The translations under genes were made by a program, and so were the position numbers. From Euryarchaeota archaeon UBA36 (GTDB lineage: Archaea > Thermoplasmatota > Poseidoniia > Poseidoniales > Thalassarchaeaceae): 15,137 nt of DNA. This document shows, piece by piece, positions 6,658-14,789 of the stretch. Below the pieces are notes generated by a model. The model made no database searches, was not told where the DNA came from, and was given only the letters and a program-made list of their open reading frames with translations. Positions within the stretch are counted from its first letter, which is position 1. Each line of letters starts with the position of its first letter. The stretch lies in the NCBI GenBank assembly GCA_002496485.1, contig DAJW01000008.1:1-15137 (forward strand), in the 5' to 3' direction.

Positions 6658-7256
6658 TGGTAGGAGCAGCGACTTTTCATGCAGCAATGGTTGAGATAGT
6701 TATTGGAAGTCTTACATTGTCTACTATATGTACAATTTGTTGTATTCAACGTAGTTTCAAAATACCCCTTGAAAAATTTCAATTTACTAAAAAAACCTTA
6801 GATACGATGGATAAAGCAGCTTTAGTCGGAGCTATTCTCGGGGTCTTAATGATGCCTGGAGCCATATTAACGGGAGATTTGGCTTCAGTGGGAACCCCTG
6901 AAGATAATATTTTATTGTATAATAAGTTCTTATACAGTGGACTTGCATTAGGTTTTTGGAGTGCATATGTCTTCTGTAGACTGCGCTTTGGTCAAGAATT
7001 ATGGGAAAATAGAGTTTTGAGTATTTTTCAGATTCTAATGGCACTTGCTGCATTTACGATGACTGCTTCGGTAGCTTCCATTGGCGGAAAATTAGTTCGT
7101 GGAGAATCATTATTCGATATTCTACCATTCTGGATTCCACTAGATCAAACTATAGTGATAAGCCCAGGAATATCTATGTTTCTAATACTAATTGGAGCGA
7201 TATCAATAATTTCAAATCTGAGAAGTCAAAAGATGCCATTGAAAACTAATGATTGA
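6657..7256 (+). CDS. Five-helix integral membrane protein resembling DUF2231
   Basis: The 199-aa protein has about five predicted membrane helices (near residues 8-30, 54-76, 91-108, 119-140 and 168-187). Its layout recalls DUF2231 membrane proteins: an N-terminal histidine opening helix 1 (His8 in F-H-A-A-M-V-E), a PGAILTGDLAS segment ending helix 2, and a conserved-looking SIGGKLVRGE after helix 4. The similarity is by eye and moderate. In my recollection DUF2231 proteins often sit beside cytochrome-like genes, which suits the CxCH and CX3CH proteins encoded just upstream; a role in electron transfer across the membrane or in anchoring a redox complex is therefore a reasonable guess. Translation is coupled to the preceding gene (TAATG) and has GGAG/GAGG sequence upstream. 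The last 11 nt overlap the end of the convergent glycosyltransferase gene, so there is no separate terminator region. Confidence 0.75.
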   Translation: MVGAATFHAAMVEIVIGSLTLSTICTICCIQRSFKIPLEKFQFTKKTLDTMDKAALVGAILGVLMMPGAILTGDLASVGTPEDNILLYNKFLYSGLALGFWSAYVFCRLRFGQELWENRVLSIFQILMALAAFTMTASVASIGGKLVRGESLFDILPFWIPLDQTIVISPGISMFLILIGAISIISNLRSQKMPLKTND

Positions 7257-8457
7257 AAATTATTTCTTTGAGTCTTTCAGCGTGTTTCTCAGGACTTAGA
7301 TTTAGCTCTGAGATCCTCTCAAGTCCTGCTATTTTCCAGTTATTTCTGATTTTATCCAGTTTAGCTTCCGTTAATGCATTATGCCAACTACTGATTTCAA
7401 TTCTAGGAATAAGGCGACCATTTTTTCCATCTACTATGGTTTCTTTAAATCCTCCTTCATCAACGAAAATTGCTGGAGTACCTACTGCAAACGCTTCAAT
7501 AGGTGATAATCCAAATGACTCGCTATGTGCCATGCTAACTATTGCTCTAGCCCCTCTCATTAATGAAACTAAATCTGGAGAGGATAATTTAGGAGAAATC
7601 CACAAACCTACATGTTTAGATTTAGCGTGATTAACTAATTTCGAAATTGCTTTTGGTTCGCCACCACCAACATGAGCTAGTGATAAATCTGTACCTTCAA
7701 GCATTGCTATGGTTTCCCACGTTCCTTTAGCCCAACTGGCTCGACCAATACATACTACGTAGTCATCATTGTATGGATACGGATTTTGGCTATCTTCATC
7801 ATCATTGGATGGAAATTCAGATATATCCACACATGGCCACAAAATTTCAGCATCTATTCCATAGACAGTCTTCGCTCTATCAGTTGAAAATTTAGAGTTT
7901 CCACTGAATTTAGAGTTCTTTCTTTTAATCAAAGAATTTAGTAATTTCTGATCTCTTTTTCTTGCTCTAGAAAGTAGTAAATTTGTAATGAAAATATTTT
8001 GTTTAGGAGATCCATCTACTCGTCTATGTAGAGTATCTTCGTAAAGCCCCCTATGCGGTTCTAACAGGTAGAGATGGACAATTTTTTCTTCGGGAATATG
8101 ATTGATTAATGGGAGGCTTCCATCTCCACTAACAAGATGTATTGCATCGGATTCAAGTAGATATTCTCTAATCCTAGGGATGTTTTGCCATGCTATTGAT
8201 GCGGTATCTGTACCTCTATCTAAAATTGTAGATAGTACTCCTTTAGGTAAATTCCATTTTTTTTCAGGATGAAGTAGTTCAATACCTTCATTTTGGCAAA
8301 CATTAGTTAGTTCTGGTGAAATATGAATTGTTGCTACTTTAACCTCAAATAATTGGTTGAGTGCTGGTAGTGTACGAATCAAATCTCTTTCAGCTCCACC
8401 CATTGCTTCGAAGGAGCCTTTAGCGACCAGTAACTTTGATTTCTTATCGGGATTCAT
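7246..8457 (-). CDS. GT4-type glycosyltransferase (403 aa)
   Basis: This is a GT-B fold retaining glycosyltransferase of the GT4 type. The N-terminal half starts with a beta strand, the acceptor-side loop F-E-A-M-G-G-A-E-R-D (about 16-25) and further Rossmann elements. The C-terminal nucleotide-sugar half has VVCIGRASWAKGTWE, with the phosphate-binding Arg/Lys pair, and a complete EX7E motif (Glu313-Glu321 in ESFGLSPIE), followed by GTPAIFVDEGGFKETI. It should transfer a sugar from a nucleotide donor to a lipid-linked or protein-linked glycan on the cytoplasmic face; donor and acceptor cannot be read. It is the second gene of a minus-strand pair, with 4 nt between it and the upstream GT stop, so they are co-transcribed. 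An 18-bp duplication near 7889-7917 adds a repeated NSKFS(G/T) unit in the linker before the second domain. Its stop overlaps the convergent membrane-protein gene. Confidence 0.9.
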   Translation of the reverse strand: MNPDKKSKLLVAKGSFEAMGGAERDLIRTLPALNQLFEVKVATIHISPELTNVCQNEGIELLHPEKKWNLPKGVLSTILDRGTDTASIAWQNIPRIREYLLESDAIHLVSGDGSLPLINHIPEEKIVHLYLLEPHRGLYEDTLHRRVDGSPKQNIFITNLLLSRARKRDQKLLNSLIKRKNSKFSGNSKFSTDRAKTVYGIDAEILWPCVDISEFPSNDDEDSQNPYPYNDDYVVCIGRASWAKGTWETIAMLEGTDLSLAHVGGGEPKAISKLVNHAKSKHVGLWISPKLSSPDLVSLMRGARAIVSMAHSESFGLSPIEAFAVGTPAIFVDEGGFKETIVDGKNGRLIPRIEISSWHNALTEAKLDKIRNNWKIAGLERISELNLSPEKHAERLKEIIFNH

Positions 8458-8461
8458 CAGC

Positions 8462-9598
8462 TCACTCCAAGACTCTTCTGTAGACTTTTAATATATTTTC
8501 AGTAACTGATTTCCAAAGATATTTTTTAGAGGTCTCAAACCCATTTTTCCCCCAGATGGATAGTTGTTCATTTTCAGAATTAGCCATTTCATGCATAGCT
8601 TTAGACAGAATTTCTGGGTTTTCTGGAATTGTCGAAAGGCCAGAATTAGATTCACTAACTAAACTTCCAAGGCCATTAACATCTGACATAATGACAGGAC
8701 AAGAGGAGTGCATTGCTTCCAATAATACGGTTGGCAATCCTTCGAATCGTGATGGGATAACTACGCCTGTGGCATTTTCATAAAGCCATAATTTTTCGGA
8801 ATCAGTTACCAATCCCAAAATTTTTACAATATCTGATCTTTCTAATTTTGTATGACGTTCCTTCAACCATTCAGACAATTCTCCCTTTCCAGCAATTGCC
8901 AAGTCAAATCCTGGGTCAGTTTCGAATTTATCGACAGCGTCCAATAATATGTCTAGTCCCTTTTGAAAACTTAGTCTTCCAACGAAAACAAGAAGAGGTC
9001 TCTGGCTATTTCTATCTATCAGAGATTCTGGAATTGAAGGTGATTCTTCTATTTTTGAGAATCCATTGGGAATTATGTCTAGCTTACCCTTAACTCCCTT
9101 GATTCTTAACAGATTTTCGAAATAAGAAGTTAATACTATCTTAGCATCGGATTTGTGTAGTGTATCTCTGCCCTGCATGGCCCATCTAATTTTTTTGATG
9201 ATTTTACCAAATATGCTAGTTTTTATGTAATCATTATGATATGTAGTAACTACAGGAATCTGTTCCTTTTTGGCTCTTTTCAGGGTTTTCCTAATCAATA
9301 TGGGTAAAGTATCGTGAAGATGAATTAGATCTACTCCATCAAGACTAAGGTCATTTATAGAAACAACGGGATCTACACCTGCTAAAACTCTAGAAGGTTT
9401 GATTCTAATGACGTCTATTCCACCTCGATTAAATCTATTTTCATCATGTTCAGGTACATCTGCACACCAAACAGTTACTTTATGTCCCCGCCGAACTAGT
9501 TCCATACCAATCTGCTCAACATGTTGGTTCCCGCCACCAACATGCGGATAGTACCATACATGAACAAGTAGAATATGAAGCGGACGGTGTTCTGTCAT
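8462..9598 (-). CDS. GT4-type glycosyltransferase (378 aa)
   Basis: This is a second retaining GT-B enzyme. The N-terminus reads HILLVHVWYYPHVGGGNQHV, the classic GT4 opening with a glycine-rich loop, then an LVRRGHKVTVWCAD strand and DLIHLHD before the interdomain region. The donor half has LLVFVGRLSFQKGLDILLDAV, with the conserved Arg and Lys, then GKGELSEWL and a complete EX7E motif (Glu286-Glu294 in EGLPTVLLE). Domains, order and length match hexosyltransferases of the mannosyl/galactosyl/glucosyl group that build lipid-linked oligosaccharides or exopolysaccharide. It is the promoter-proximal gene of the two-gene minus-strand operon. The next gene starts 4 nt after its stop. The neighbouring surface-protein genes suggest glycosylation of envelope proteins or lipids. 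Specific sugar and acceptor are unknown. Confidence 0.92.
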   Translation of the reverse strand: MTEHRPLHILLVHVWYYPHVGGGNQHVEQIGMELVRRGHKVTVWCADVPEHDENRFNRGGIDVIRIKPSRVLAGVDPVVSINDLSLDGVDLIHLHDTLPILIRKTLKRAKKEQIPVVTTYHNDYIKTSIFGKIIKKIRWAMQGRDTLHKSDAKIVLTSYFENLLRIKGVKGKLDIIPNGFSKIEESPSIPESLIDRNSQRPLLVFVGRLSFQKGLDILLDAVDKFETDPGFDLAIAGKGELSEWLKERHTKLERSDIVKILGLVTDSEKLWLYENATGVVIPSRFEGLPTVLLEAMHSSCPVIMSDVNGLGSLVSESNSGLSTIPENPEILSKAMHEMANSENEQLSIWGKNGFETSKKYLWKSVTENILKVYRRVLE

Positions 9599-9688
9599 TG
9601 ACTCCCGACATAGCTTAAAGTATGAAAATACCAGTATTGTTGATTAACTAACAAGCTCGTTTTTAGCCCTTAAGCTAGTGCTTACATT
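9599..9688. promoter_or_regulatory. Divergent promoter region between glycosyltransferase genes
   Basis: These 90 bp separate two start codons facing apart. Toward the plus strand, TTTTTAGC at 9660-9667 is centred about 26 nt before the ATG at 9689. Toward the minus strand, TATTTTCATA at 9621-9630 or CTTTAAG at 9614-9620 lies 20-28 nt before the ATG at 9598. No Shine-Dalgarno sequence is visible for either gene, so both transcripts are probably leaderless. Confidence 0.35.
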
Positions 9689-10729
9689 ATGCTTAGACGC
9701 GTGATTCTGATAAGACGAAATTCAGAATTAGAGTTAGGCTACAATATTTTTCATTCTGTTACCGAAATAATGTTAGACAGAGCCAAAGTTCCTGGATGGA
9801 CCAAAGCTAGTGTAGTGGAGATTAGCGGAAATAATCGAAGAGATAAAAAAATTATTGAAAGGGAACTGAAGGGTGGAAATATTGACTTGATTCACTTTAC
9901 AAATCAAGATGATGCAGCGCTAGTGCCGAAAAATAACTTAGTTCCAGTTGCGATATCCGTTCATAATTTATTCGATTTCAGGCCTAGGACATTAGATGCT
10001 GGAGATATTCCTATACCTTTAGGAAATAGAAATCCTAGTTCTAAGTATCTTAGATTCATGGAAGATTGTAAAATGGGTTTCAACAGAAGTGATTTAGTGA
10101 TCTGCTCCACAAAGATGACTCAGGGAATGGCTTCTGAATTATTTCCTAATACTACAAACTCCATGGTTAGAATCCCGGTAGATACGGATTTTTGGAATTA
10201 TAAAAATAATTTTATTGATAGAGATTTTAATGAAAATTTCGGTATTTCAGATAAATTACTATTAGTTTCAGTGGGGGACTCTTCTAAAATGTTCAGACAA
10301 AATTTTATTGATTCCGTAATCGAATCTCTACCCTCGAACATTAAAGATGATATCTTTCTGATGAAAATAGGGATTCAAAAGCTAACTAAAGTCCAGATAT
10401 TAGGGGCTTATAATAATGCAGAAGCCATGCTTTTTCCGGGCATAACCATAGGATTACAAAATCCAACATTAGAAGCCATGGCTGTTGGTTGTAAAGTAAT
10501 TGCCTCATCCCTACCTACTCATGATGAAATACTGCCAAAAGCTTCCCTTCTTGAGCCATCAGATATTGAATGTTGGAAAGATGAAATTATCAAACTTCAT
10601 GATGATTGGTCTAAATCAGGGAAGGTTACAATGTTCAGAGACGAAGAATTAATCTCGACATCAAAAAAATATAATTTTGATGCTCAGGGAATTAAACTAG
10701 CTCATGCTTACAACAGCATAATTAGATGA
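9689..10729 (+). CDS. Divergent GT4-like glycosyltransferase with degenerate EX7E motif
   Basis: The 346-aa product has the outline of a GT-B glycosyltransferase. An N-terminal half has IDLIHFTNQDD and VPVAISVHNLFDF; a linker reads IPVDTDFW, a common GT4 hinge motif; and a C-terminal donor domain has LLLVSVGDSSKMFRQNF. The EX7E position reads I-G-L-Q-N-P-T-L-E: the last glutamate (Glu262) is kept but the first is Ile254, and the usual G-R-x-x-x-x-K-G donor loop is altered to GDSSKMFRQ. The N-terminal glycine-rich loop is also absent. It could use an unusual donor, act as a non-catalytic partner of the two adjacent glycosyltransferases, or be a drifting paralogue; the intact frame and normal length argue against a dead gene. 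It is divergently transcribed from the other two and followed after 67 bp by the ABC operon. Confidence 0.78.
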   Translation: MLRRVILIRRNSELELGYNIFHSVTEIMLDRAKVPGWTKASVVEISGNNRRDKKIIERELKGGNIDLIHFTNQDDAALVPKNNLVPVAISVHNLFDFRPRTLDAGDIPIPLGNRNPSSKYLRFMEDCKMGFNRSDLVICSTKMTQGMASELFPNTTNSMVRIPVDTDFWNYKNNFIDRDFNENFGISDKLLLVSVGDSSKMFRQNFIDSVIESLPSNIKDDIFLMKIGIQKLTKVQILGAYNNAEAMLFPGITIGLQNPTLEAMAVGCKVIASSLPTHDEILPKASLLEPSDIECWKDEIIKLHDDWSKSGKVTMFRDEELISTSKKYNFDAQGIKLAHAYNSIIR

Positions 10730-10760
10730 TTGGAATAAATTTACAGACATATACAATCTA

Positions 10761-10778
10761 TTAAATACTCTTTTTAAG
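10761..10778 (+). promoter_or_regulatory. Candidate TATA element(s) of the ABC operon
   Basis: TTAAATAC (10761-10768) and TTTTTAAG (10771-10778) lie 23-32 nt upstream of the ATG at 10797. Either could give a leaderless or very short leader. No Shine-Dalgarno sequence precedes that ATG, whereas the downstream genes of the operon do have one, the common archaeal pattern of a leaderless first gene and leadered internal genes. Confidence 0.45.
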
Positions 10779-10796
10779 CAGTAAAGCTGTTAATTC

Positions 10797-11504
10797 ATGC
10801 TAAGAGTAAGTGAACTGAAGAAAGGATTTGGTTCCGGAAGAAATAGGCTCGAGGTTTTGAAAGGAATCAATTTAGAGATTCGACAAGGTGAGTTAGTGGC
10901 ACTTATGGGGCCATCAGGTTGCGGCAAATCAACACTTCTGAATATTATCGGTGGTTTACTGGACGGAGATTCGGGTGAAATCACTTTAGAAGATTTCACC
11001 TATGGAACCAGGCCACCGAATAAAGTCGTAGATATTCGAAGAAAAGGAGTAGGATGGATTTTTCAAGACTTTCACCTACTTGATCAATTAAATGCATTAG
11101 ATAATGTAGTAATGGCATTAGAGTTGTCAGGAATAAATTCTGATGAAGCAGAGAAGCTAGCTAAAGATTCTTTGATAAGGGTTGGATTAGAAAGTAGGAT
11201 GGAGTTTATCCCTGATCAACTATCTGGTGGTCAGAGTCAGAGAGTGGCTATAGCTAGAGCGATAGCAGGTTCAAGACCTCTTTTATTAGCAGATGAACCA
11301 ACTGGGAATTTGGATGTAAAAAGTGGTGAAGAAATTATTGAATTATTCAAAGAACTATGTCGGACAGATGGTATATCTATTTTGATGGTAACACATGACC
11401 CGATATTAGCTTCAATGGCAGATAGAATGTTACTACTAAAGGATGGTTTGACCGCTGCATCTGACATCAGATCAGCTTGGGGAGAGGATGTTGAAGAGGA
11501 ATAA
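10797..11504 (+). CDS. ABC transporter ATP-binding protein, MacB/LolD type
   Basis: The 235-aa nucleotide-binding subunit has every ABC motif: Walker A GPSGCGKST (38-46), Q-loop Gln90 in WIFQDFHLL, signature LSGGQ (142-146), Walker B LLLADE (162-167) with the catalytic Glu167, D-loop NLD and H-loop His200. The Q-loop context and the ADEPTGNLD stretch are typical of the LolD/MacB/FtsE branch, which powers FtsX-fold permeases that transmit force across the membrane or extrude lipoproteins and peptides, not classic substrate-channel transporters. It is the first gene of the operon and is followed after only 2 nt by the permease. The C-terminal 25 residues are slightly longer than the minimum and end in an acidic EDVEEE. 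The cargo is unknown. Confidence 0.95.
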   Translation: MLRVSELKKGFGSGRNRLEVLKGINLEIRQGELVALMGPSGCGKSTLLNIIGGLLDGDSGEITLEDFTYGTRPPNKVVDIRRKGVGWIFQDFHLLDQLNALDNVVMALELSGINSDEAEKLAKDSLIRVGLESRMEFIPDQLSGGQSQRVAIARAIAGSRPLLLADEPTGNLDVKSGEEIIELFKELCRTDGISILMVTHDPILASMADRMLLLKDGLTAASDIRSAWGEDVEEE

Positions 11505-11506
11505 AT

Positions 11507-14500
11507 ATGAGTGAAGAAAAAACTACACCAATCGACCCCATTACAGGGAAGAAAATAAAGGAAATCTCTGAAGAAGTTGATTTGAATGAGTACAATGAGG
11601 AAGAAGTCAAATCAAAGGATATTAATGGTGATGGTTTAAATGGAGATTCTTTAATCACTGAGCCTACACTAATACAGAAATTATCTTCAGTTCCTGATAA
11701 CTTAATTATGGCGGCAAAAAGTGCTTGGATTGGAAGAGAAAGAGGTTTAGCAGTATTTGCTGGAGTTTTTCTAGCCAGCTTAGTAATCACAACTGTTGTA
11801 GCTTACGGAGTTGGGCTATCTCAAGCATTTCTTCAGTTTTCTCTTGAAGAGGAAATCTTTGACGTAAAAATGGACTTCTCAGAGGACCCTGGTGATAACG
11901 TAACAGGTAGGACAAATGACTCGGTTCAATGGGAATCTGTATGTGATGAATTAGCAAACATGGAAGAGTTTTCAGATTGTGGATTAGTTTTCGGTAGGCA
12001 AGGAGTACGTGTCGATGGATTTTTCGATCAGGACTTTATCATACCTCAACCATTGAATGTAGCCAATGCTACTGGGATAACGGGAGATTGGGGGAATGTT
12101 AGCTGGGCTTATCCAGAAGCTAGTAATTCTGGCCCCCCAATTAATGATGGAAGAATTCTAAGATTTTATGGAGAAGGGATCTGGGATGGAGAATTTGCAG
12201 AGAGGCATTCTAAGCGGTTAATCTACGGTTCATGGCCGAGCTCGGCTGATGCTGAGGCTAATAGGTCGGTTGTACTGCCTTCACAAATAGCTAGTGCGGC
12301 CGGAGTGTCCATTAACGATACTATAGATATTCTTACTTTCACATATGTGACTGATTATCTAAGTTTTGAAGATAGTGTGGCTGGTAGAACTTTAGAAAAC
12401 TGTGCTGGAGAGGAAGTTGTTGAACAAAGTGGATTCTCTTTTTGCAGAGTTGAGATGACTGTAACCAATCTGAAAGTTTCCGCGGTGTATAAAGAGGGTG
12501 GAGCGGGAAATCCCACCTTGCTATTCAATCCAGTAATGATTTCGGAATCAGTACTTAATGATAGTCAGAGGCTTATCCTAATGGACAATGATCACGGATA
12601 TCTAGGTTTGACAGTAGATCGAAATTTACTTCCTACTACTTCGACTGCAGATGCAACCGAATGGTTAGAGGAATTGAAAAAGGATGTAGAGGGACAAAAT
12701 TACACAAATTCTGGCATTTCAGTAGAATACAATGACTTAATCTCTGGAACAATAACTTTCCTCAACATATTCTTAGGAATTATACAAGTTTTTGACTACG
12801 TATTGATGATTCCAATAGTGATTTTATCATTCTCAGTTCTCATATACGGATTAGTACTATCTTTGGAACAAAGGAAGAAGGAAATATCGATTCAAAGAGT
12901 AATTGGTGGTACCGAAAAGACCCTATCCAGAATTGTTCTACTGGAATTGATAGTAATTAGTATGTTTGCGTGGTTCTTCGGCTACATTATTGCTATGTTG
13001 GCAACACCAGATCTGGTTGCTGCAGTAGGATTTATGGAATTTGATAGGGATTCTGAATTTAGAGTCAATCCAGTTTTGGGAATAGTAACGATAATTTTCA
13101 TTATTGTTGTAACGGTTGGAGTTTCATGGCTTATCGGAAGAAGTAGAACTAAGGAGTTTCTAAGTATTGAAATTGACGAAGGTGTAAGAAAGGTAGCCAA
13201 AGTCAAGGAGCAAAGAACTTGGTTACATCTTCTAGTATTTGTTATAGGGTTATTAGCAGCATTGGAAAGCTTTATCCAAAGTAATAATAGTGATTCGGAT
13301 GGGTTGGTAGGAAATTTCATTTTTGATGCTTTACTACTTCTATTTGGCCCTTTTATGCTATGGATTGGTGGAGCACTAATTCTAGGAAGGATTGGGGCTG
13401 CAGGACCAAGAATTCTAGGATTAATTCTAGGTTGGACTGCGGCATTGAAGGATATAAAGAGAGGATTGCGAGGTTCAGGATCTAGTGAATCAGTAAATAG
13501 ATTAGCTGTAGTGATGATATTGACTCTATCTGTGGTTACTCTGGCTGCAATTCAAGGAGTAACAGGTTCACTAGTTGATGAGAGAACTGCTAGTGCGCAG
13601 GTAGGGGCTGATATGCAGGTTCAATTTGATAGTCCGGTAACTGAAGAAGTCGCGAGAGCTGAAATGATGTTAGCTATTGATAGGGTGGGATCTCAAGAGA
13701 TTAGTAACATATCAGCAATGACCTCAGTAGGAGATATTTTCACAAGTCCTTCTGGAGAAGGTGCGTTAATTCGAACATGGGTATTATTTGATGATCACGA
13801 AAAAACACTGATTTGGGATAATCAAGCTATCCCAGGTGATGATCAAGATACTGTTATTGATTTGTGGAGTACAGGAGGATTTACTGTGGGGGAAGAGGCA
13901 TTAGATGTATTAGACCTGGAAAGAAAGAATTCACTGGCAAGAAATGGATTCCCCGACCTTGTGATGGGTGGTGGAAGAACTATTGAATACACAGAATATA
14001 GTTTTGGTGGAATTAGCGAAGATTTTACGCCAATAATTATTGAAACGGTCACAGAAACCGATATTGAGTTCATAGGTGTTCATGAATGGGTACCTGGATT
14101 AGGTGGAACAGAAGCTGCGCAGTCGATAGTAATAGGAGAAAGTGCCTATAGAGAATTGGTTGGAGATGATAACGCAGATAATTATGAGTCGAATAGATGG
14201 TTCTTCGAATTTTGCGATGAAACAGACAATAATTGTGCTGAGGCTTTGAGGAATTTAAATGTTGAAATTACCAATGGAGAAGGGGTTTCATCTGCTGATG
14301 ACTGGTCAAATGCGCATAAAGAGGTTGAGAATAGTGGTGGATTAATCTTTGGAACGCCCGGACTATTGTCCCTACAATTCTTGGTTGCAGCTTTAGCTTC
14401 AGTTGCATCAGCATTCGTTTTCTTGTCTCTAGTTTTGAGTCAAAGAAAGAAAGAATTAGCAATATTTCAAGCGATTGGTGCAAGTCCTAATCAGGTTGTC

Positions 14501-14788
14501 AGAATAGTATTATTCGAGATTATGTCAATCATTGTAGTCAGTATGGTTCTAGGAATTGCATTAGGAATTGCTTTAGCTCAGGCATTCTCTGGGTTATTTG
14601 GTATATTCTCATATATATTCCAAATTTTCTTGGGAACTAGTACACCCATTGACAGAAATTTAGTATGGCCATGGGGTAGAGTAATTTTGGTTAATATAAT
14701 GGTCTTCGTGGCAGTAATTGCAGCATTATTATTCACAACTAGAAGAGCTTTGAAATCAGATCTAGCGGTGGTGTTGAAAGGTGAATAA
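11507..14788 (+). CDS. ABC permease with two FtsX domains (1093 aa, 10 TM)
   Basis: GAGG at 11496-11499 is a good Shine-Dalgarno sequence 7 nt before the ATG. An acidic cytoplasmic leader of about 75 aa is followed by TM1 (80-103), a large ectodomain (about 110-405), TM2-TM4 (425-447, 470-493, 522-545) forming the first FtsX core, TM5-TM7 (570-588, 603-625, 663-685), a second ectodomain (about 690-945), and TM8-TM10 (950-972, 1000-1022, 1058-1082). The two halves are duplicates: the coupling loops QRKKEISIQRVIGGTEKT and QRKKELAIFQAIGASPNQ align closely. This is a one-chain version of a LolC/LolE-like or MacB-dimer permease. Each ectodomain contains cysteines that could pair, for example in NLENCAGEEV...FCRVEM and FEFCDETDNNCAEAL. 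Likely roles are export or release of envelope lipids, lipoproteins or peptides, or mechanical control of a surface enzyme. It is flanked by two ATPases, a notable arrangement. Confidence 0.92.
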   Translation: MSEEKTTPIDPITGKKIKEISEEVDLNEYNEEEVKSKDINGDGLNGDSLITEPTLIQKLSSVPDNLIMAAKSAWIGRERGLAVFAGVFLASLVITTVVAYGVGLSQAFLQFSLEEEIFDVKMDFSEDPGDNVTGRTNDSVQWESVCDELANMEEFSDCGLVFGRQGVRVDGFFDQDFIIPQPLNVANATGITGDWGNVSWAYPEASNSGPPINDGRILRFYGEGIWDGEFAERHSKRLIYGSWPSSADAEANRSVVLPSQIASAAGVSINDTIDILTFTYVTDYLSFEDSVAGRTLENCAGEEVVEQSGFSFCRVEMTVTNLKVSAVYKEGGAGNPTLLFNPVMISESVLNDSQRLILMDNDHGYLGLTVDRNLLPTTSTADATEWLEELKKDVEGQNYTNSGISVEYNDLISGTITFLNIFLGIIQVFDYVLMIPIVILSFSVLIYGLVLSLEQRKKEISIQRVIGGTEKTLSRIVLLELIVISMFAWFFGYIIAMLATPDLVAAVGFMEFDRDSEFRVNPVLGIVTIIFIIVVTVGVSWLIGRSRTKEFLSIEIDEGVRKVAKVKEQRTWLHLLVFVIGLLAALESFIQSNNSDSDGLVGNFIFDALLLLFGPFMLWIGGALILGRIGAAGPRILGLILGWTAALKDIKRGLRGSGSSESVNRLAVVMILTLSVVTLAAIQGVTGSLVDERTASAQVGADMQVQFDSPVTEEVARAEMMLAIDRVGSQEISNISAMTSVGDIFTSPSGEGALIRTWVLFDDHEKTLIWDNQAIPGDDQDTVIDLWSTGGFTVGEEALDVLDLERKNSLARNGFPDLVMGGGRTIEYTEYSFGGISEDFTPIIIETVTETDIEFIGVHEWVPGLGGTEAAQSIVIGESAYRELVGDDNADNYESNRWFFEFCDETDNNCAEALRNLNVEITNGEGVSSADDWSNAHKEVENSGGLIFGTPGLLSLQFLVAALASVASAFVFLSLVLSQRKKELAIFQAIGASPNQVVRIVLFEIMSIIVVSMVLGIALGIALAQAFSGLFGIFSYIFQIFLGTSTPIDRNLVWPWGRVILVNIMVFVAVIAALLFTTRRALKSDLAVVLKGE

Positions 14789-14789
14789 T

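Noticed and set aside
7253..7630. 125-codon plus-strand open frame after the membrane-protein gene
   Set aside because: It is antisense to the C-terminal donor domain of a glycosyltransferase that includes the EX7E motif. No independent ribosome binding site or motif was seen.
12982..13320. 112-codon minus-strand open frame
   Set aside because: It is antisense to membrane segments of the FtsX permease and its product has no recognisable feature.
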